Assembly: GCF_014851905.1 (NCBI RefSeq)
Contig: NZ_JACVAQ010000001.1
Span: 2,604,001 to 2,668,000, forward strand
Direction of reading: 5' to 3'
DNA from: Pseudomonas sp. PDM14
Lineage (GTDB): Bacteria; Pseudomonadota; Gammaproteobacteria; Pseudomonadales; Pseudomonadaceae
Length of the DNA: 64,000 nt
In this document: piece by piece, positions 16,967 to 27,366 of the stretch
Layout: the number at the start of each line of letters is the position of its first letter
Position numbering within the stretch: the stretch's first letter is position 1
Position numbers and translations under genes: made by a program
Notes under the pieces: generated by a model
What the model was told of the DNA's origin: nothing
The model's database searches: none
The model's input: only the letters and a program-made list of their open reading frames with translations

Positions 16967-17992
16967 ATGCTGGTGCTGGGCTTGGAAACCTCCTGCGATG
17001 AAACCGGTGTCGCGCTCTACGACAGCGAGCGCGGCCTGCTGGCCGATGCACTGTTCAGTCAGATCGAGCAACATCGCGTGTTCGGCGGCGTGGTGCCGGA
17101 GCTGGCCTCGCGAGACCACGTCAAACGCATGCTGCCGCTGATTCGCGAGGTGCTCGACCAGGCCCAGGTTGCCCCGGCGCAGATCGAGGGCATCGCCTAT
17201 ACCGCGGGTCCTGGCCTGGTCGGTGCGTTGCTGGTCGGCGCTTCCTGCGCCCAGGCGCTGGCGTTCGCCTGGGGCATTCCGGCGCTCGGTGTGCACCATA
17301 TGGAAGGCCACCTGCTGGCGCCGATGCTGGAAGAACAGCCGCCGGCGTTCCCGTTCGTCGCTTTGTTGGTTTCCGGTGGGCATACCCAGCTGGTTCGCGT
17401 CGATGGCATTGGCCGTTATCAGCTGCTCGGCGAGTCCCTGGACGATGCCGCCGGCGAGGCATTCGACAAGACCGCCAAGCTGATGGGCCTGCCGTATCCC
17501 GGCGGCCCCGAGATCGCCCGCCTGGCCGAGCTCGGCACGCCGGGGCGCTTCACCTTTCCGCGGCCGATGACTGATCGCCCCGGGCTGGATTTCAGCTTCA
17601 GCGGCCTGAAGACCTTCACCCTCAATACCTGGACGCAGTGCCGCGACGCCGGCGATGCCAGCGAGCAGACCCGCGCCGATGTCGCGCTGGCGTTTCAGCA
17701 GGCGGTGGTCGAGACGCTGACCATCAAGTGCCGCCGTGCGTTGAAGCAGACCGGGCTGAACAGCCTGGTGATCGCCGGTGGCGTCAGCGCCAACCAGTCG
17801 CTGCGCCAGTCGCTGGAGAAGATGCTTGGCGAGTTCAAGGGCCGGGTGTTCTACGCACGGCCGCGCTTCTGCACCGACAACGGCGCGATGATCGCCTACG
17901 CCGGTTGCCAGCGCCTGCTGGCCGGGCAGCATGATGGCCCGTCGATCGGAGTCCAGGCGCGCTGGCCGATGGAGCAGTTGCCGGCCGTATGA
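16967..17992 (+). CDS. tsaD: tRNA N6-threonylcarbamoyladenosine transferase subunit TsaD
   Basis: A 341-aa ASKHA-fold protein that, with TsaB and TsaE, transfers threonylcarbamoyl from TC-AMP to A37 of tRNAs reading ANN codons. It begins [19 protein letters not shown], the family signature. It holds the metal-binding HHMEGH motif around residues 108-113, [10 protein letters not shown] and the late nucleotide-binding [10 protein letters not shown]. Length and ends match the family. It is monocistronic here, divergent from rpsU and convergent with plsY, 20 bp away. Other recalled names are gcp and ygjD. Confidence 0.97.
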   Translation: MLVLGLETSCDETGVALYDSERGLLADALFSQIEQHRVFGGVVPELASRDHVKRMLPLIREVLDQAQVAPAQIEGIAYTAGPGLVGALLVGASCAQALAFAWGIPALGVHHMEGHLLAPMLEEQPPAFPFVALLVSGGHTQLVRVDGIGRYQLLGESLDDAAGEAFDKTAKLMGLPYPGGPEIARLAELGTPGRFTFPRPMTDRPGLDFSFSGLKTFTLNTWTQCRDAGDASEQTRADVALAFQQAVVETLTIKCRRALKQTGLNSLVIAGGVSANQSLRQSLEKMLGEFKGRVFYARPRFCTDNGAMIAYAGCQRLLAGQHDGPSIGVQARWPMEQLPAV

Positions 17993-18012
17993 GGTCGGCT
18001 CAGCTTGAGCAT

Positions 18013-18582
18013 TCAGAAATGCCGTTCGCGCCCGGCGAACAGGTCGCGTAAATTGCCCCGATGACGCCAGACGATCAGCCCGGTGAGCACGCACATCGGC
18101 AGCAGCGCCTCCGGTTGCTGCCAGGCCAGCAGTGGCAGGGTCAGCGGCGTGGCGATCAGCGAGGCGAGCGAGCTGGTGCGGGTGAGCAGAAAGGTCAGTG
18201 CCCAGGCCGCAACGGCGAGCAACGCGGCCGGCGGATAGACGCCGAGCAACATGCCGGCGGCGGTGGCGACACCCTTGCCACCCTGGAAGCGGAAGTACAG
18301 CGGATACAGGTGACCGATCACCGCAGCCAGGCCGATCCAGGCCTGCTGCTGAATGCCGAAGCCGAGCAGGCTGGCGATCAGGATCGGCAGCAGGCCCTTG
18401 AACAGGTCGCCGAGCAGGGTAAGGATGGCGAGCTTCTTGCCGGCCACCCGCAGCATGTTGGTGGCGCCGGGATTGCCCGAGCCACTGGCGCGCGGGTCCG
18501 GTCCGCCGCTCAGGCGACTGAGCAGGATGGCGAAGGACAGCGAGCCAAGCAGGTAGGCGAGCAGGACCAGCAGCCAGAACAT
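18013..18582 (-). CDS. plsY: Glycerol-3-phosphate acyltransferase PlsY
   Basis: A 189-aa inner-membrane enzyme that acylates glycerol-3-phosphate with acyl-phosphate from PlsX, the first step of phospholipid synthesis. Five or so hydrophobic segments are visible, with the family motifs [11 protein letters not shown] (about residues 35-45) and [10 protein letters not shown] (about 100-110). The start at 18582 ([17 protein letters not shown]) fits the recalled P. aeruginosa protein; an ATG three codons upstream is possible. Its coding strand faces tsaD on one side and folB on the other. Confidence 0.95.
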   Translation of the reverse strand: MFWLLVLLAYLLGSLSFAILLSRLSGGPDPRASGSGNPGATNMLRVAGKKLAILTLLGDLFKGLLPILIASLLGFGIQQQAWIGLAAVIGHLYPLYFRFQGGKGVATAAGMLLGVYPPAALLAVAAWALTFLLTRTSSLASLIATPLTLPLLAWQQPEALLPMCVLTGLIVWRHRGNLRDLFAGRERHF

Positions 18583-18658
18583 GGTGTCCATTCCGGGGCG
18601 AGGGAGCCCCGATTCTAGCGGCGGGAGCCACTCCTTGTCGTGTTGTGGAGAAACGAGT

Positions 18659-19012
18659 GTGGACAAAGTCTTCATCGAGGGTCTGGAAGTCGACACGCTG
18701 ATCGGCGCGTACGACTGGGAGCGCGGCATTCGCCAGTGCCTGCGCCTGGACCTGACATTCGCCTGGGATATCCAGCCCGCCGCCGCGGGAGATGACCTGC
18801 AGCTGGCGCTGGATTACGCCGCGGTGCACACCCACGTGCAGGCCTTCGCCGCTGCCGCGCAATTTCAGTTGGTGGAGACGTTCGCCGAGCGCCTGGCGCA
18901 GAGCCTGCTGGAGCAGTTCGGCATGCCCTGGCTGCGTCTCAAGGCGACCAAACCCGGCGCCAACCCGGCCGCTCGTGCCGTGGGTGTGGAAATCGAGCGC
19001 AGTCGCCCATGA
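18659..19012 (+). CDS. folB: Dihydroneopterin aldolase
   Basis: A 117-aa enzyme that converts 7,8-dihydroneopterin to 6-hydroxymethyl-dihydropterin in folate synthesis; some family members also epimerise it. It shows [20 protein letters not shown] at the start, the usual FolB opening, with the catalytic-region LDYAAVH and VETFAERLA and the ending [17 protein letters not shown]. The start is a GTG at 18659 with GGAG eight bases upstream; the longer frame to 18581 is not protein-like. It overlaps folK by 4 bp (ATGA), so the next pathway step is translationally coupled. Confidence 0.95.
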   Translation: MDKVFIEGLEVDTLIGAYDWERGIRQCLRLDLTFAWDIQPAAAGDDLQLALDYAAVHTHVQAFAAAAQFQLVETFAERLAQSLLEQFGMPWLRLKATKPGANPAARAVGVEIERSRP

Positions 19013-19539
19013 TCCCGATATTCCTTGGCCTCGGTAGCAACATCGACCGCGAGCAGCACCTGCAGGCCGGTCTGGATGCCCTGGCCGGCTTCCTTCACGA
19101 CCTGCAGTGCTCGCCGGTTTTCGAGAGCCAGCCGGTGGGCATCAAGAGCGGGCCGTTCTTCAACCTGGTGGTGCGCGCGTACACCGACCTGCCGCTGACC
19201 GAACTGGACCGTCGCCTCAAGTTCATCGAGGCCGACAATGGCCGCTACGCGCCGAACCGCAAGGGCCTGCCGCTGGATATCGATGTGCTGCTGTATGGCG
19301 AGCTGGCCGGCAACTTCGATGGCCTGGTGTTGCCGCGGGCGGAAATCCTCAGGAATGCCTTCGTGCTCTGGCCGCTTGCGCTGCTCGCGCCGCAGGTGCA
19401 ACACCCGGAGGCAGGCACGTCCATGGCCGAGCTGTGGCGTGAGACGACGATCGACCAACAGCTCTGGCCGGTCAGCTTTCAGTGGTGGGGTGTCGAGCTG
19501 ACGCCGGCCGAGTTGATTCGGGCCTATCCCGCCCCTTAG
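19009..19539 (+). CDS. folK: 6-hydroxymethyl-7,8-dihydropterin pyrophosphokinase
   Basis: A 176-aa enzyme that transfers pyrophosphate from ATP to the FolB product, giving the substrate of dihydropteroate synthase. Typical motifs are FLGLGSNIDRE at the start, SPVFESQPVG, FFNLVVRAYTDL and RKGLPLDIDVLLYG; the last holds the metal-binding DxD Asp pair. The C-terminal tail of about 20 residues is somewhat long but normal for Pseudomonas. It overlaps folB by four bases. The following 169 bp hold a palindrome and no gene. Confidence 0.95.
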   Translation: MIPIFLGLGSNIDREQHLQAGLDALAGFLHDLQCSPVFESQPVGIKSGPFFNLVVRAYTDLPLTELDRRLKFIEADNGRYAPNRKGLPLDIDVLLYGELAGNFDGLVLPRAEILRNAFVLWPLALLAPQVQHPEAGTSMAELWRETTIDQQLWPVSFQWWGVELTPAELIRAYPAP

Positions 19540-19641
19540 GGCGAGCATCTTGCGCGGTGGTGCTGGTAGGCATGGTGCATGCACCCTGTGCAGGGCTGCG
19601 TAGGGTTGATCACGCTTTACCGATCCACCGGGTGGGCTTTT

Positions 19642-19667
19642 GGCGGATGAATAGAGTGCCATCCGCC
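19642..19667. repeat. Small extragenic palindrome between folK and cca
   Basis: GGCGGATG and CATCCGCC form an 8-bp perfect stem with a 10-nt loop, in the gap between convergent folK and cca. It resembles common Pseudomonas intergenic palindromes and may act as a bidirectional terminator. Confidence 0.5.
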
Positions 19668-19708
19668 CTGCGTTTGACGGCACTACCGTGTAACAGGCAT
19701 GGGTTTCG

Positions 19709-20941
19709 TTACGTGGATTGCGCGCCTTCCTTGTACGCCTTCAAGGCATTCAGTCGCTCGCGCTTGAGCGCTTCGCCCAGCTCCGCGCCCTGCAATCCCT
19801 TCTCCAGCAGCGGCTGTACCGTCACCGCGCGCGCGGCCTGCATGGCGCCGCGCAGGTAGTCCGCCTGCGGGTATTCGCGGTCCTCGAAGCCGAGGCGGCC
19901 GCGGGCGTCCATCTCGCAGGCGGCGATGAACTCCTCGAAGCGCTGCGGGCGGCGATAGACGTCGAAGCTCTGCAGCAGCTCCAGCAGGGTCGAGGCTTTC
20001 AGTTCCAGAGCTCGGTGGCCATGGGTGTGGTACTCGCCGACCAGCAGCGCCAGCTCCTGACAATCCTTCGGCGCCTTGCAGCGTACGTTGACTGCGCGGA
20101 TCAGTTTCAGGCCGCGCGCTTCATGGGCAATATGCCGCGGCCACTCGGCTTCCGGCGTGGTGCCCTTGCCCAGGTCGTGCAGCAGGCAAGCCCAGCGCAC
20201 CGTCAGCGGTTGTGCCGCTTGCGCGCATTGCTGCAGCACCATCTGCATGTGCACGCCGGTATCGACTTCGGGGTGGTGAGTGGCGGTCTGCGGTACGCCG
20301 AACAGCGCGTCCACTTCCGGCAACAGTTCGGCCAGTGCGCCGCAGTCGCGCAGCACCTGGATGAAAACGTCCGGTCGCGGCTCCATCAGGGCGCGCGAGA
20401 TTTCCTTCCAGCTGCGTTCGGCGGTGAGCGCCTTGAGTTCGCCGGACTCGGCCAGCTGGCGCATCAGGGCCAGGGTTTCGTCGGCGACACGAAAGCCCAG
20501 GGGCGCATAGCGCGCCGCGAAGCGTGCCACGCGCAATACGCGCAACGGGTCTTCGGCGAAGGCGGGTGAGACGTGGCGCAGCAGGCGCGCGTCGAGGTCC
20601 TGTTGCCCGCCGTAGGGGTCGATGACCTGGCCGTGCTCGTCCTCGGCCATGGCGTTGACGGTCAGGTCGCGGCGGATCAGGTCGTCTTCGAGGGTCACGT
20701 CCGGACTGGCGTAGAAGGTGAAACCGCCATAGCCCTGGCCGGATTTTCGCTCGGTGCGGGCAAGGGCGTACTCCTCGCCGCTCTGCGGGTGTAGGAATAC
20801 CGGGAAGTCTTCGCCCACCGGGCGGAAGCCCTTGGCCTGCATGGCTTCGGCGGTGGCGCCGACGACGACCCAGTCGATGTCGCTGACCGGCAGGCCGAGC
20901 AGGCGGTCGCGCACAGCGCCGCCGACTTTGTAGATCTGCAT
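19709..20941 (-). CDS. cca: Multifunctional CCA tRNA nucleotidyltransferase
   Basis: A 410-aa enzyme that adds or repairs the 3' CCA of tRNAs without a template. The N-terminal nucleotidyltransferase domain has [12 protein letters not shown] and DIDWVVVG, whose two Asp bind metal, and [12 protein letters not shown]-terminal HD domain with [13 protein letters not shown] and [13 protein letters not shown] indicates the extra phosphohydrolase activity of the long gamma-proteobacterial form. The start at 20941 (MQIYKVGG) is chosen because the preceding 87 codons of the open frame are low-complexity; AGGGTT-like ribosome sequence precedes it. Confidence 0.95.
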   Translation of the reverse strand: MQIYKVGGAVRDRLLGLPVSDIDWVVVGATAEAMQAKGFRPVGEDFPVFLHPQSGEEYALARTERKSGQGYGGFTFYASPDVTLEDDLIRRDLTVNAMAEDEHGQVIDPYGGQQDLDARLLRHVSPAFAEDPLRVLRVARFAARYAPLGFRVADETLALMRQLAESGELKALTAERSWKEISRALMEPRPDVFIQVLRDCGALAELLPEVDALFGVPQTATHHPEVDTGVHMQMVLQQCAQAAQPLTVRWACLLHDLGKGTTPEAEWPRHIAHEARGLKLIRAVNVRCKAPKDCQELALLVGEYHTHGHRALELKASTLLELLQSFDVYRRPQRFEEFIAACEMDARGRLGFEDREYPQADYLRGAMQAARAVTVQPLLEKGLQGAELGEALKRERLNALKAYKEGAQST

Positions 20942-20996
20942 GAATGAACCCTCCGTTGTCGCGGAGGATAAGCGAAAACGCCCGTGGGCGGGCTGT

Positions 20997-21060
20997 GTAG
21001 GCGTGAGCGCTGCTGGCGCAGCGTGTGGGTTGAGTGCGTTGCAAGCTAGCTTGCGCCTAC
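20997..21060. repeat. REP-like palindrome between cca and spoVR
   Basis: GTAGGCG (20997-21003) and CGCCTAC (21054-21060) bracket smaller nested stems, including GCAAGCTAGCTTGC. The outer GTAGG/CCTAC pair is the hallmark of Pseudomonas REP elements. Confidence 0.55.
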
Positions 21061-21069
21061 GGTTCCGAA

Positions 21070-22641
21070 TCAGATCGGCGGGATCACCAGGTCCAGTCGC
21101 GGGTACTCGTTTTCCGTGTCCTGCTCGCCCCGCGGCGGCACGTGCTGCACGCTGATGGTCTGCTCGCCCTGGCGCACTTCCAGGTGGATGTCGAAGCCCC
21201 ACAGGCGGTGCAGGTGCTTGAGCACCTCGTCGGTGGAGTCGCCCAGCGGTTTGCGGTCGTGCTGCTGGTGGCGCAGGGTCAGCGAGCGGTCGCCGCGGCG
21301 GTCGACACTGAAGATCTGCACGTTGGGTTCACGGTTGCCGAGGTTGTACTGCGCGGCCAGGGTCTCACGGATGATGCGGTAACCGGGCTCGTCGTGGATC
21401 GCCGGGACCAGCAGATCGTCCTGCTGGTCGTCGTCGAGCACGCTGAACAACTTGAGGTCGCGGATCACCTTGGGCGAGAGGAACTGCAGGATGAAGCTCT
21501 CGTCCTTGAAGTTCTGCATGGCGAACTTGAGCGTCGACAGCCAATCACTGCCGACGATATCGGGGAACCAGTGGCGGTCTTCCTCGGTGGGTTTTTCGCA
21601 GATGCGGCGGATGTCGCAATAGATGGCGAAGCCCAGTGTGTAGGGGTTGATACCGCTGTAGTACGGGCTATCGAAGCCGGGCTGGTAGATCACGCTGGTG
21701 TGCGACTGGAGGAATTCGAGCATGAAACCGTCGGTGATCAGGCCCTCGTCGTACAAGTCGTTCATCAGGGTGTAGTGCCAGAAGGTCGCCCAGCCTTCGT
21801 TCATCACCTGGGTCTGGCGCTGCGGGTAGAAGTACTGGGCGATCTTGCGCACGATGCGGATGATCTCGCGCTGCCAGGGCTCAAGCAGCGGCGCGTGCTT
21901 CTCGAGAAAATACAGGATGTTTTCCTGAGGCTCGGCGGGCCAGCGCTTGTTGTCCTGCTCGCCCCCCTTGCTGGCGTTCTTCGGGATGGTGCGCCAGAGG
22001 TCGTTGATCTGCTTCTGCAGGTGCTCCTCGCGGTCCTTCTGCCGACGCCGTTCCTCCTCGGCTGAGATCGGGTAGGGGCGCTTGTAGCGGTCGACGCCGT
22101 AGTTCATCAGGGCGTGGCAGGAATCGAGCAGGTCCTCCACCGCGTCGATGCCGTGGCGCTCCTCGCACTGCATGATGTACTGCTTGGCGAACACCAGGTA
22201 ATCGATGATCGAGCTGGCGTCGGTCCAGGTGCGGAACAGGTAGTTGCCCTTGAAGAAGCTGTTGTGACCGTAGCAGGCGTGGGCGATCACCAGTGCCTGC
22301 ATGCACATGGTGTTCTCTTCCATCAGGTAGGCGATGCACGGGTCGGAGTTGATCACGATCTCGTAGGCCAGCCCCATCTGCCCGCGGCTGTAGTTCTTCT
22401 CGGTGCTGAGGAAGTGTTTGCCATAGGACCAGTGGTGATAGCCCAGCGGCATACCGACCGAGGCGTAGGCATCCATCATCTGTTCGGCGGTTATCACCTC
22501 GATCTGGTTGGGGTAGGTGTCGAGCGCATAGCGTTCGGCGATGCGCGCGATCTCGCGGTCGTAGCTGCGGATCAGCTCGAAGGTCCATTCCGAGCCGGTG
22601 GAAATCGGCTGACGTTTTCTCTCGGTGGCGCTCATCTGCAT
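21070..22641 (-). CDS. SpoVR family protein (YcgB)
   Basis: A 523-aa cytoplasmic protein of the SpoVR/YcgB family. The molecular function is unsettled; in Bacillus it affects spore cortex formation. In proteobacteria it belongs to a stress-induced trio with the PrkA kinase and YeaH, which is the arrangement here. Family features include [20 protein letters not shown] near the start, [24 protein letters not shown], the His-rich [11 protein letters not shown] and [11 protein letters not shown]. It is the last of three minus-strand genes, 4 bp after yeaH. Sequence support is strong; biochemical role is not inferable. Confidence 0.93.
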   Translation of the reverse strand: MQMSATERKRQPISTGSEWTFELIRSYDREIARIAERYALDTYPNQIEVITAEQMMDAYASVGMPLGYHHWSYGKHFLSTEKNYSRGQMGLAYEIVINSDPCIAYLMEENTMCMQALVIAHACYGHNSFFKGNYLFRTWTDASSIIDYLVFAKQYIMQCEERHGIDAVEDLLDSCHALMNYGVDRYKRPYPISAEEERRRQKDREEHLQKQINDLWRTIPKNASKGGEQDNKRWPAEPQENILYFLEKHAPLLEPWQREIIRIVRKIAQYFYPQRQTQVMNEGWATFWHYTLMNDLYDEGLITDGFMLEFLQSHTSVIYQPGFDSPYYSGINPYTLGFAIYCDIRRICEKPTEEDRHWFPDIVGSDWLSTLKFAMQNFKDESFILQFLSPKVIRDLKLFSVLDDDQQDDLLVPAIHDEPGYRIIRETLAAQYNLGNREPNVQIFSVDRRGDRSLTLRHQQHDRKPLGDSTDEVLKHLHRLWGFDIHLEVRQGEQTISVQHVPPRGEQDTENEYPRLDLVIPPI

Positions 22642-22645
22642 GCCC

Positions 22646-23917
22646 TCAATTCACGAGCCGGCGCTGGAACAGCTCGCGGAACACCGGGTAGATGTCCGCC
22701 GCGGAAACCAGCTGCTGCTGGGCGAAGGTGTCGGCATAGGCTTCGCCGACCTGCTCGTACTCGAACCAGAGTGCCTGGTGCTCGCGCGGGGTGATCTCGA
22801 CATAGGTGAAGTACTGCACGAACGGCATGATCTGGTTGACCAGGATGTCGCGGCAGATCGGCGAGTCGTCGTTCCAGTTGTCACCGTCCGAAGCCTGGGC
22901 GGCGTAGATGTTCCATTCGTTGATCGGGTAGCGCTCGGCCATCACTTCCTGCATCAGCTTCAGGGCGCTGGAGACGATGGTGCCGCCGGTCTCGCGGGAG
23001 TAGAAGAACTCTTCCTCGTCGACCTCCTTGGCGCTGGTGTGGTGGCGGATGAACACCACCTCGATCTTGTCGTAGTTCCGCTTGAGGAACAGGTACAGGA
23101 GGATGAAGAAGCGCTTGGCGATGTCCTTGGTGGCCTGGGTCATCGAGCCGGACACGTCCATCAGGCAGAACATCACTGCCTTGGAGCTGGGATTGGGCTG
23201 CTTGGTCAGCAGGTTGTACTTGAGGTCGAAGGTGTCGAGGAACGGCACGCGGTTGATGCGGATGCGCAGTTTGCTGATTTCCGCTTCCAACTCCTGGATA
23301 TCGCCGAAGTTGTCCGGCTCTTCGCGCTTGAGGCGTTCGAGTTCGATCAGCGCCAGCTTGAGTTTGCCGCGGCTGCTGCCGGACAGCGCGATACGCCGCG
23401 CGTGGGCCGAGCGCAGGGTGCGAATGATGTTGATGCGTGACGGGTTGCCTTCGCTGCTGATGCCGGCGCGCACGGTCTTGAAGGTGTCGCTGCCGGTCAG
23501 GTGGCGTTTCACCAGGTTGGGCAGTTCCAGATCCTCGAACATGAAGTCGAGGAATTCCTCCTGGGTGATCTGGAAGACGAACTCGTCCATGCCTTCGCCG
23601 GAGTTGCTCGCCTTGCCGCTGCCCTTGCCACCGCTACCACCCTGGGGGCGCGGGATGTGCTCGCCGCTGGTGAATTCCTTGTTGCCGGGGTGGACCACCG
23701 TCTGCTTGCCGCCACGGCCGTGGTGCAGCACCGGTTCGTCGATATCCCGGCCGGGAATGCTGATCTGCTCGCCGTGTTCCATGTCGGTGATGGAGCGCCG
23801 GCTGACCGCCTCTTCCACGGCCTTCTTGATGTGGTCACGGTAACGCCGCAGGAAGCGCTGGCGGTTCACCGTGCTCTTGTTCTTGCCGTTCAGGCGTCGG
23901 TCGATCACATAGCTCAT
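22646..23917 (-). CDS. YeaH/YhbH (DUF444) family protein with VWA-like domain
   Basis: A 423-aa protein of the DUF444 family. The N-terminal half is basic ([25 protein letters not shown]) and contains a Gly/Ser-rich stretch around residues 90-110. The C-terminal half resembles a von Willebrand A fold with a MIDAS-like DVSGSM motif, followed by [15 protein letters not shown] and [11 protein letters not shown]. It is encoded between PrkA and SpoVR and is thought to work with them in nutrient-stress responses, possibly as a partner of the kinase. Two strong hairpins lie in the 101-bp gap between it and prkA. Confidence 0.93.
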   Translation of the reverse strand: MSYVIDRRLNGKNKSTVNRQRFLRRYRDHIKKAVEEAVSRRSITDMEHGEQISIPGRDIDEPVLHHGRGGKQTVVHPGNKEFTSGEHIPRPQGGSGGKGSGKASNSGEGMDEFVFQITQEEFLDFMFEDLELPNLVKRHLTGSDTFKTVRAGISSEGNPSRINIIRTLRSAHARRIALSGSSRGKLKLALIELERLKREEPDNFGDIQELEAEISKLRIRINRVPFLDTFDLKYNLLTKQPNPSSKAVMFCLMDVSGSMTQATKDIAKRFFILLYLFLKRNYDKIEVVFIRHHTSAKEVDEEEFFYSRETGGTIVSSALKLMQEVMAERYPINEWNIYAAQASDGDNWNDDSPICRDILVNQIMPFVQYFTYVEITPREHQALWFEYEQVGEAYADTFAQQQLVSAADIYPVFRELFQRRLVN

Positions 23918-23936
23918 GACTTCTCCTTAGAGTCGC

Positions 23937-23992
23937 CCCCTGGCTGCAGCTCCAGGGGACGGCTCATGGCACGCACGTCCCCGCGGACGTGC
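23937..23992 (-). other. Pair of strong hairpins in the prkA-yeaH gap
   Basis: CCCCTGG/CCAGGGG (23937-23958) and GCACGTCC/GGACGTGC (23973-23992, 4-nt loop) stand side by side between the two genes. Neither has a T run, so they look like message-processing or stability structures that would uncouple prkA from the downstream pair. Confidence 0.55.
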
Positions 23993-24018
23993 GGCGGCCG
24001 GCGCGCGCCGACGGCGGG

Positions 24019-25941
24019 TTACTGCGACTTGCGAACCCGCAGGTACCACTCGGACAGCAGGCGCACCTGCTTCTCGGTGTAGCCACGCTCGACCATTCGA
24101 GTGACGAAGTCGTTGTGTTTCTGTTGGTCCTCCTTGCTCGCCTTGGCGTTGAAGCTGATGACCGGCAGCAGGTCCTCGGTATTGGAGAACATCTTCTTCT
24201 CGATCACCACGCGCAGCTTCTCGTAGCTGAGCCAGGTCGGGTTCTTGCCGTTGTTGTTGGCGCGGGCACGCAGGACGAAGTTGACGATCTCGTTGCGAAA
24301 ATCCTTCGGGTTGCTGATCCCGGCTGGCTTCTCGATCTTCTCCAGCTCCTCGTTGAGGGCGACGCGGTTGAGGATTTCGCCGGTTTCCGGGTCGCGGTAT
24401 TCCTGGTCCTGGATCCAGAAGTCGGCGTACAGCACGTAGCGGTCGAAGATGTTCTGTCCGTACTCGCTGTAGGACTCCAGGTAGGCGGTCTGGATTTCCT
24501 TGCCGATGAACTCGATGTAGCGCGGTGCCAGGTATTCCTTGATGAAGCGCAGGTAGCGCTCACGTACCTCGGCGGGGAACTGTTCCTGTTCGATCTGCTG
24601 CTCCAGCACGTAGAGCAGGTGCACCGGGTTGGCGGCGATCTCGTGCGGGTCGAAGTTGAACACCTTGGACAGGATCTTGAAGGCGAAGCGGGTCGACAGG
24701 CCGGTCATGCCCTCGTCCACGCCCGCGCTGTCGCGGTACTCCTGAATCGATTTGGCTTTGGGATCGGTGTCCTTGAGGTTCTCGCCGTCGTAGACGCGCA
24801 TCTTCGAGTAGATGTTGGAGTTTTCCGGCTCCTTCAGGCGCGACAGGGTGGAAAACTGGGCGAGCATCTTCAGGGTGTCCGGCGCGCAGTGGGCATTGGC
24901 CAGGGAGCTGTTGATCAGCAGCTTGTCGTAGATCTTGATCTCGTCGGTCACGCGCAGGCAGTACGGCACCTTGACGATGTAGATGCGGTCGATGAACGCC
25001 TCGTTGTTCTTGTTGTTGCGGAAGCTGTGCCATTCCGATTCGTTGGAGTGGGCGAGCAGGATGCCGCTGTAGGGAATCGCGCCGAGGCCTTCGGTGCTGT
25101 TGTAGTTGCCTTCCTGGGTCGCGGTGAGCAAGGGGTGCAGGACCTTGATCGGTGCCTTGAACATCTCGACGAACTCCATCAGCCCCTGGTTGGCGCGGCA
25201 CAGGGCGCCGGAGTAGCTGTAGGCGTCGGCGTCGTTCTGCGGGAATTCTTCCAGCTTGCGGATATCCACCTTGCCGACCAGCGCGGAGATGTCCTGGTTG
25301 TTCTCGTCACCCGGCTCGGTCTTGGCCACGGCGATCTGGTTGAGGATCGAGGGGTAGAGCTTGACCACGCGGAACTGACTGATGTCGCCGCCGAACTCGC
25401 TGAGGCGCTTGCTGGCCCAGGGCGACATGATGTTGTTGAGGTAGCGCAGCGGAATGCCGTAGTCCTCTTCGAGGATGGCGCCATCCTCGACGGCATTGAA
25501 CAGGCCGAGCGGCGACTCGAAAACCGGCGAGCCCTTGATGGCGTAGAAGGGCACCTTCTCCATCAACTGTTTGAGTTTCTCCGCCAGCGAGGACTTGCCG
25601 CCGCCCACCGGGCCGAGAAGGTAGAGGATCTGCTTCTTCTCTTCCAGGCCCTGCGCCGCATGGCGGAAGTAGGAGACGATCTGGTCGATGCACTCTTCCA
25701 TGCCGTGGAAGTCGGCAAAGGCCGGGTAGCGACGGATAACTTTATTGGAAAAGATCCGCGACAGGCGCGAGTTGCTCGACGTGTCGATGAGCTCCGGCTC
25801 GCCGATGGCCATCAGCAGGCGCTCGGCCGCCGTGGCATAGGCGCTGCGATCCGCCTTGCACAGGTCGAGGTACTCCTGAAGCGAGTACTCCTCCTGGCGG
25901 GTCGCTTCGAAGCGTTGCTGGAAGTGGCTGAAAATACTCAT
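24019..25941 (-). CDS. prkA: PrkA family serine protein kinase
   Basis: A 640-aa AAA-type protein kinase of the PrkA/YeaG family. The N-terminal AAA part has a Walker A motif, LGPVGGGKSSLAEKL (around residues 90-105). The C-terminal part holds the PrkA kinase domain, with distant similarity to cyclic-nucleotide-dependent kinases. In E. coli, YeaG takes part in adaptation to nitrogen starvation and stationary phase. The start is MSIFSHFQQRFEAT at 25941; the open frame continues 11 codons upstream but is not conserved in character. It is first in the prkA-yeaH-spoVR operon. A sigma-54 or RpoS promoter would be expected in the 275-bp upstream gap, but I see no clear -24/-12 match. Confidence 0.95.
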   Translation of the reverse strand: MSIFSHFQQRFEATRQEEYSLQEYLDLCKADRSAYATAAERLLMAIGEPELIDTSSNSRLSRIFSNKVIRRYPAFADFHGMEECIDQIVSYFRHAAQGLEEKKQILYLLGPVGGGKSSLAEKLKQLMEKVPFYAIKGSPVFESPLGLFNAVEDGAILEEDYGIPLRYLNNIMSPWASKRLSEFGGDISQFRVVKLYPSILNQIAVAKTEPGDENNQDISALVGKVDIRKLEEFPQNDADAYSYSGALCRANQGLMEFVEMFKAPIKVLHPLLTATQEGNYNSTEGLGAIPYSGILLAHSNESEWHSFRNNKNNEAFIDRIYIVKVPYCLRVTDEIKIYDKLLINSSLANAHCAPDTLKMLAQFSTLSRLKEPENSNIYSKMRVYDGENLKDTDPKAKSIQEYRDSAGVDEGMTGLSTRFAFKILSKVFNFDPHEIAANPVHLLYVLEQQIEQEQFPAEVRERYLRFIKEYLAPRYIEFIGKEIQTAYLESYSEYGQNIFDRYVLYADFWIQDQEYRDPETGEILNRVALNEELEKIEKPAGISNPKDFRNEIVNFVLRARANNNGKNPTWLSYEKLRVVIEKKMFSNTEDLLPVISFNAKASKEDQQKHNDFVTRMVERGYTEKQVRLLSEWYLRVRKSQ

Positions 25942-26215
25942 GACTGCACCTCGCTCGCTGCATGGAGCCGGCACGGGTCATTCGGGCGGGTGCGTGGGAG
26001 CCGACGTGGCGGCCGATGGAATCCCCCCAAGAACACCTGAAAGCGCTACCGATGGCCCGGAACCGGTGTGCCGGCTCTCCCTTTTGGATGGCCTCAACCT
26101 AAGAGTAGTCCGCTTTCGGCAAGTTCAAGGGCGTGGCAAGGGTGTCTGGATATTGCCGGTCGTCGGCAGATTGCTGAGGGGCAGGCGCGGCGCGGGATTG
26201 CGCCGCGGGGAATTT

Positions 26216-26545
26216 TTATTCGGTGTCGCCGCGGCTGACGTCCTGCGGAAACTCGCGGTGCCAGAGTTCGAAGCCACCGTCCAGGCTGTACACCTCGGCG
26301 AAGCCCTGGTGTGCCAGATAGGCCGCGGCGTTCTGGCTGGAGTTGCCGTGATAGCAGGTGACGATCAGCGGCTGGTCGAAGTCGGCCTTGGCGATGAAGT
26401 CGGGCAGCGAGTGGTTGTCCAGGTGCTGCGAGCCACTGATGTGGCCGTTGCTGAAACTCTGTGGGTCGCGGATGTCGACCACCACCGCGCCCTGTTCGCG
26501 CAGCGCGTGGGCTTGCTGGGGCGGGATGCGTTTAAAGTCGCTCAT
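26216..26545 (-). CDS. glpE: Thiosulfate sulfurtransferase GlpE (single-domain rhodanese)
   Basis: A 109-aa single rhodanese domain that moves sulfane sulfur from thiosulfate to cyanide or other thiol acceptors. The active-site loop reads CYHGNSS with the persulfide Cys at residue 64; [15 protein letters not shown] is the conserved entry strand. Length and active loop match E. coli GlpE. The ATG overlaps the apaH stop by 4 bp, so it is coupled to apaH and ends a long leftward series from lptD. The downstream gap holds a GC-rich palindrome without a convincing T tract. Confidence 0.93.
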   Translation of the reverse strand: MSDFKRIPPQQAHALREQGAVVVDIRDPQSFSNGHISGSQHLDNHSLPDFIAKADFDQPLIVTCYHGNSSQNAAAYLAHQGFAEVYSLDGGFELWHREFPQDVSRGDTE

Positions 26546-27366
26546 GGGGTGGGCTCCTGGCAGGCGCACTGCAGGCGCTCGCGGGTGTCGATGTTCATCA
26601 GGGTCATGGCGCCGCCCCAGACGCAGCCGCTGTCGAGGGCGAACAGGCCGGGTTCGTCGCAGCGCCCTTCGAGGGCGGCCCAGTGGCCGAAGATGATCTT
26701 CTGCCCACGGGTCTTGCGTTGCGGGTGGCTGAACCATGGTGCGTAGCCGGGCGGCGCGCTGTCCAGGCCTTCCTTGCTCTTCAGGTCGAGCTCGCCCTCG
26801 GCGGTGCAGAAGCGCATGCGCGTGAAGTAGTTGGTGATCACCCGCAGGCGCGTGACGCCGTGCAGCTCGCGATGCCACAGGGTTGGCTCGTTGCCGTACA
26901 TGCCATCGAGAAACAGCGGCAGGCGGGCGTCGTCCTTGAGCACGGTTTCCACTTCGGCGGCGCGCTTGAGGGCTTTCTCCAGCGTCCACTGCGGTGGAAT
27001 GCCGGCGTGCACCAGGGCGATGTCACGCTGCTCGTCGTAGTGCAGCAGCTTCTGCAGGCGCAGCCAGTCGAGCAGGTCGTTGCGGTCCGGCGCCTGGAGG
27101 ATTTCCTGCAGGGTGTCGCTCTTTTTCAGGCGTTCGATGTTGTGTGCCACGGCTAGCAGGTGCAGGTCATGGTTGCCCAGCACGCAGGTCAGGGCGTCGC
27201 GGATCGAGAACAGGAAGCGCAGCGTCTCCAGCGATTGCGGGCCGCGATTGACCAGGTCGCCGACCAGCCACAGGCGGTCGCGGGCTGGATCGAACTCGAC
27301 CTTGTCGAGCAGGCAGCGAAGCGGCTCGAGACAGCCCTGCAGGTCGCCTACGGCATACGTTGCCAT
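26542..27366 (-). CDS. apaH: Bis(5'-nucleosyl)-tetraphosphatase, symmetrical
   Basis: A 274-aa metallophosphoesterase that splits Ap4A into two ADP, keeping alarmone levels low and influencing RNA 5' capping. The metal-binding signature is complete: GDLQGC (residues 7-12), GDLVNRG (about 35-41) and GNHDLHLLA (about 63-71), with a later HAGIPPQW. It begins [11 protein letters not shown]. It overlaps apaG by one base at its start and glpE by four at its end, indicating a compact operon. Confidence 0.97.
   Translation of the reverse strand: MATYAVGDLQGCLEPLRCLLDKVEFDPARDRLWLVGDLVNRGPQSLETLRFLFSIRDALTCVLGNHDLHLLAVAHNIERLKKSDTLQEILQAPDRNDLLDWLRLQKLLHYDEQRDIALVHAGIPPQWTLEKALKRAAEVETVLKDDARLPLFLDGMYGNEPTLWHRELHGVTRLRVITNYFTRMRFCTAEGELDLKSKEGLDSAPPGYAPWFSHPQRKTRGQKIIFGHWAALEGRCDEPGLFALDSGCVWGGAMTLMNIDTRERLQCACQEPTP

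Noticed and set aside
19709..21202. N-terminal extension of cca to 21202
   Set aside because: The upstream 87 codons overlap an REP-like palindrome and lack conserved character; [12 protein letters not shown] is the family start.
25942..26215. Sigma-54 promoter before prkA
   Set aside because: A GCCACG...TTGC-like stretch exists on the minus strand but the -24 GG and the spacing do not fit the consensus well enough.
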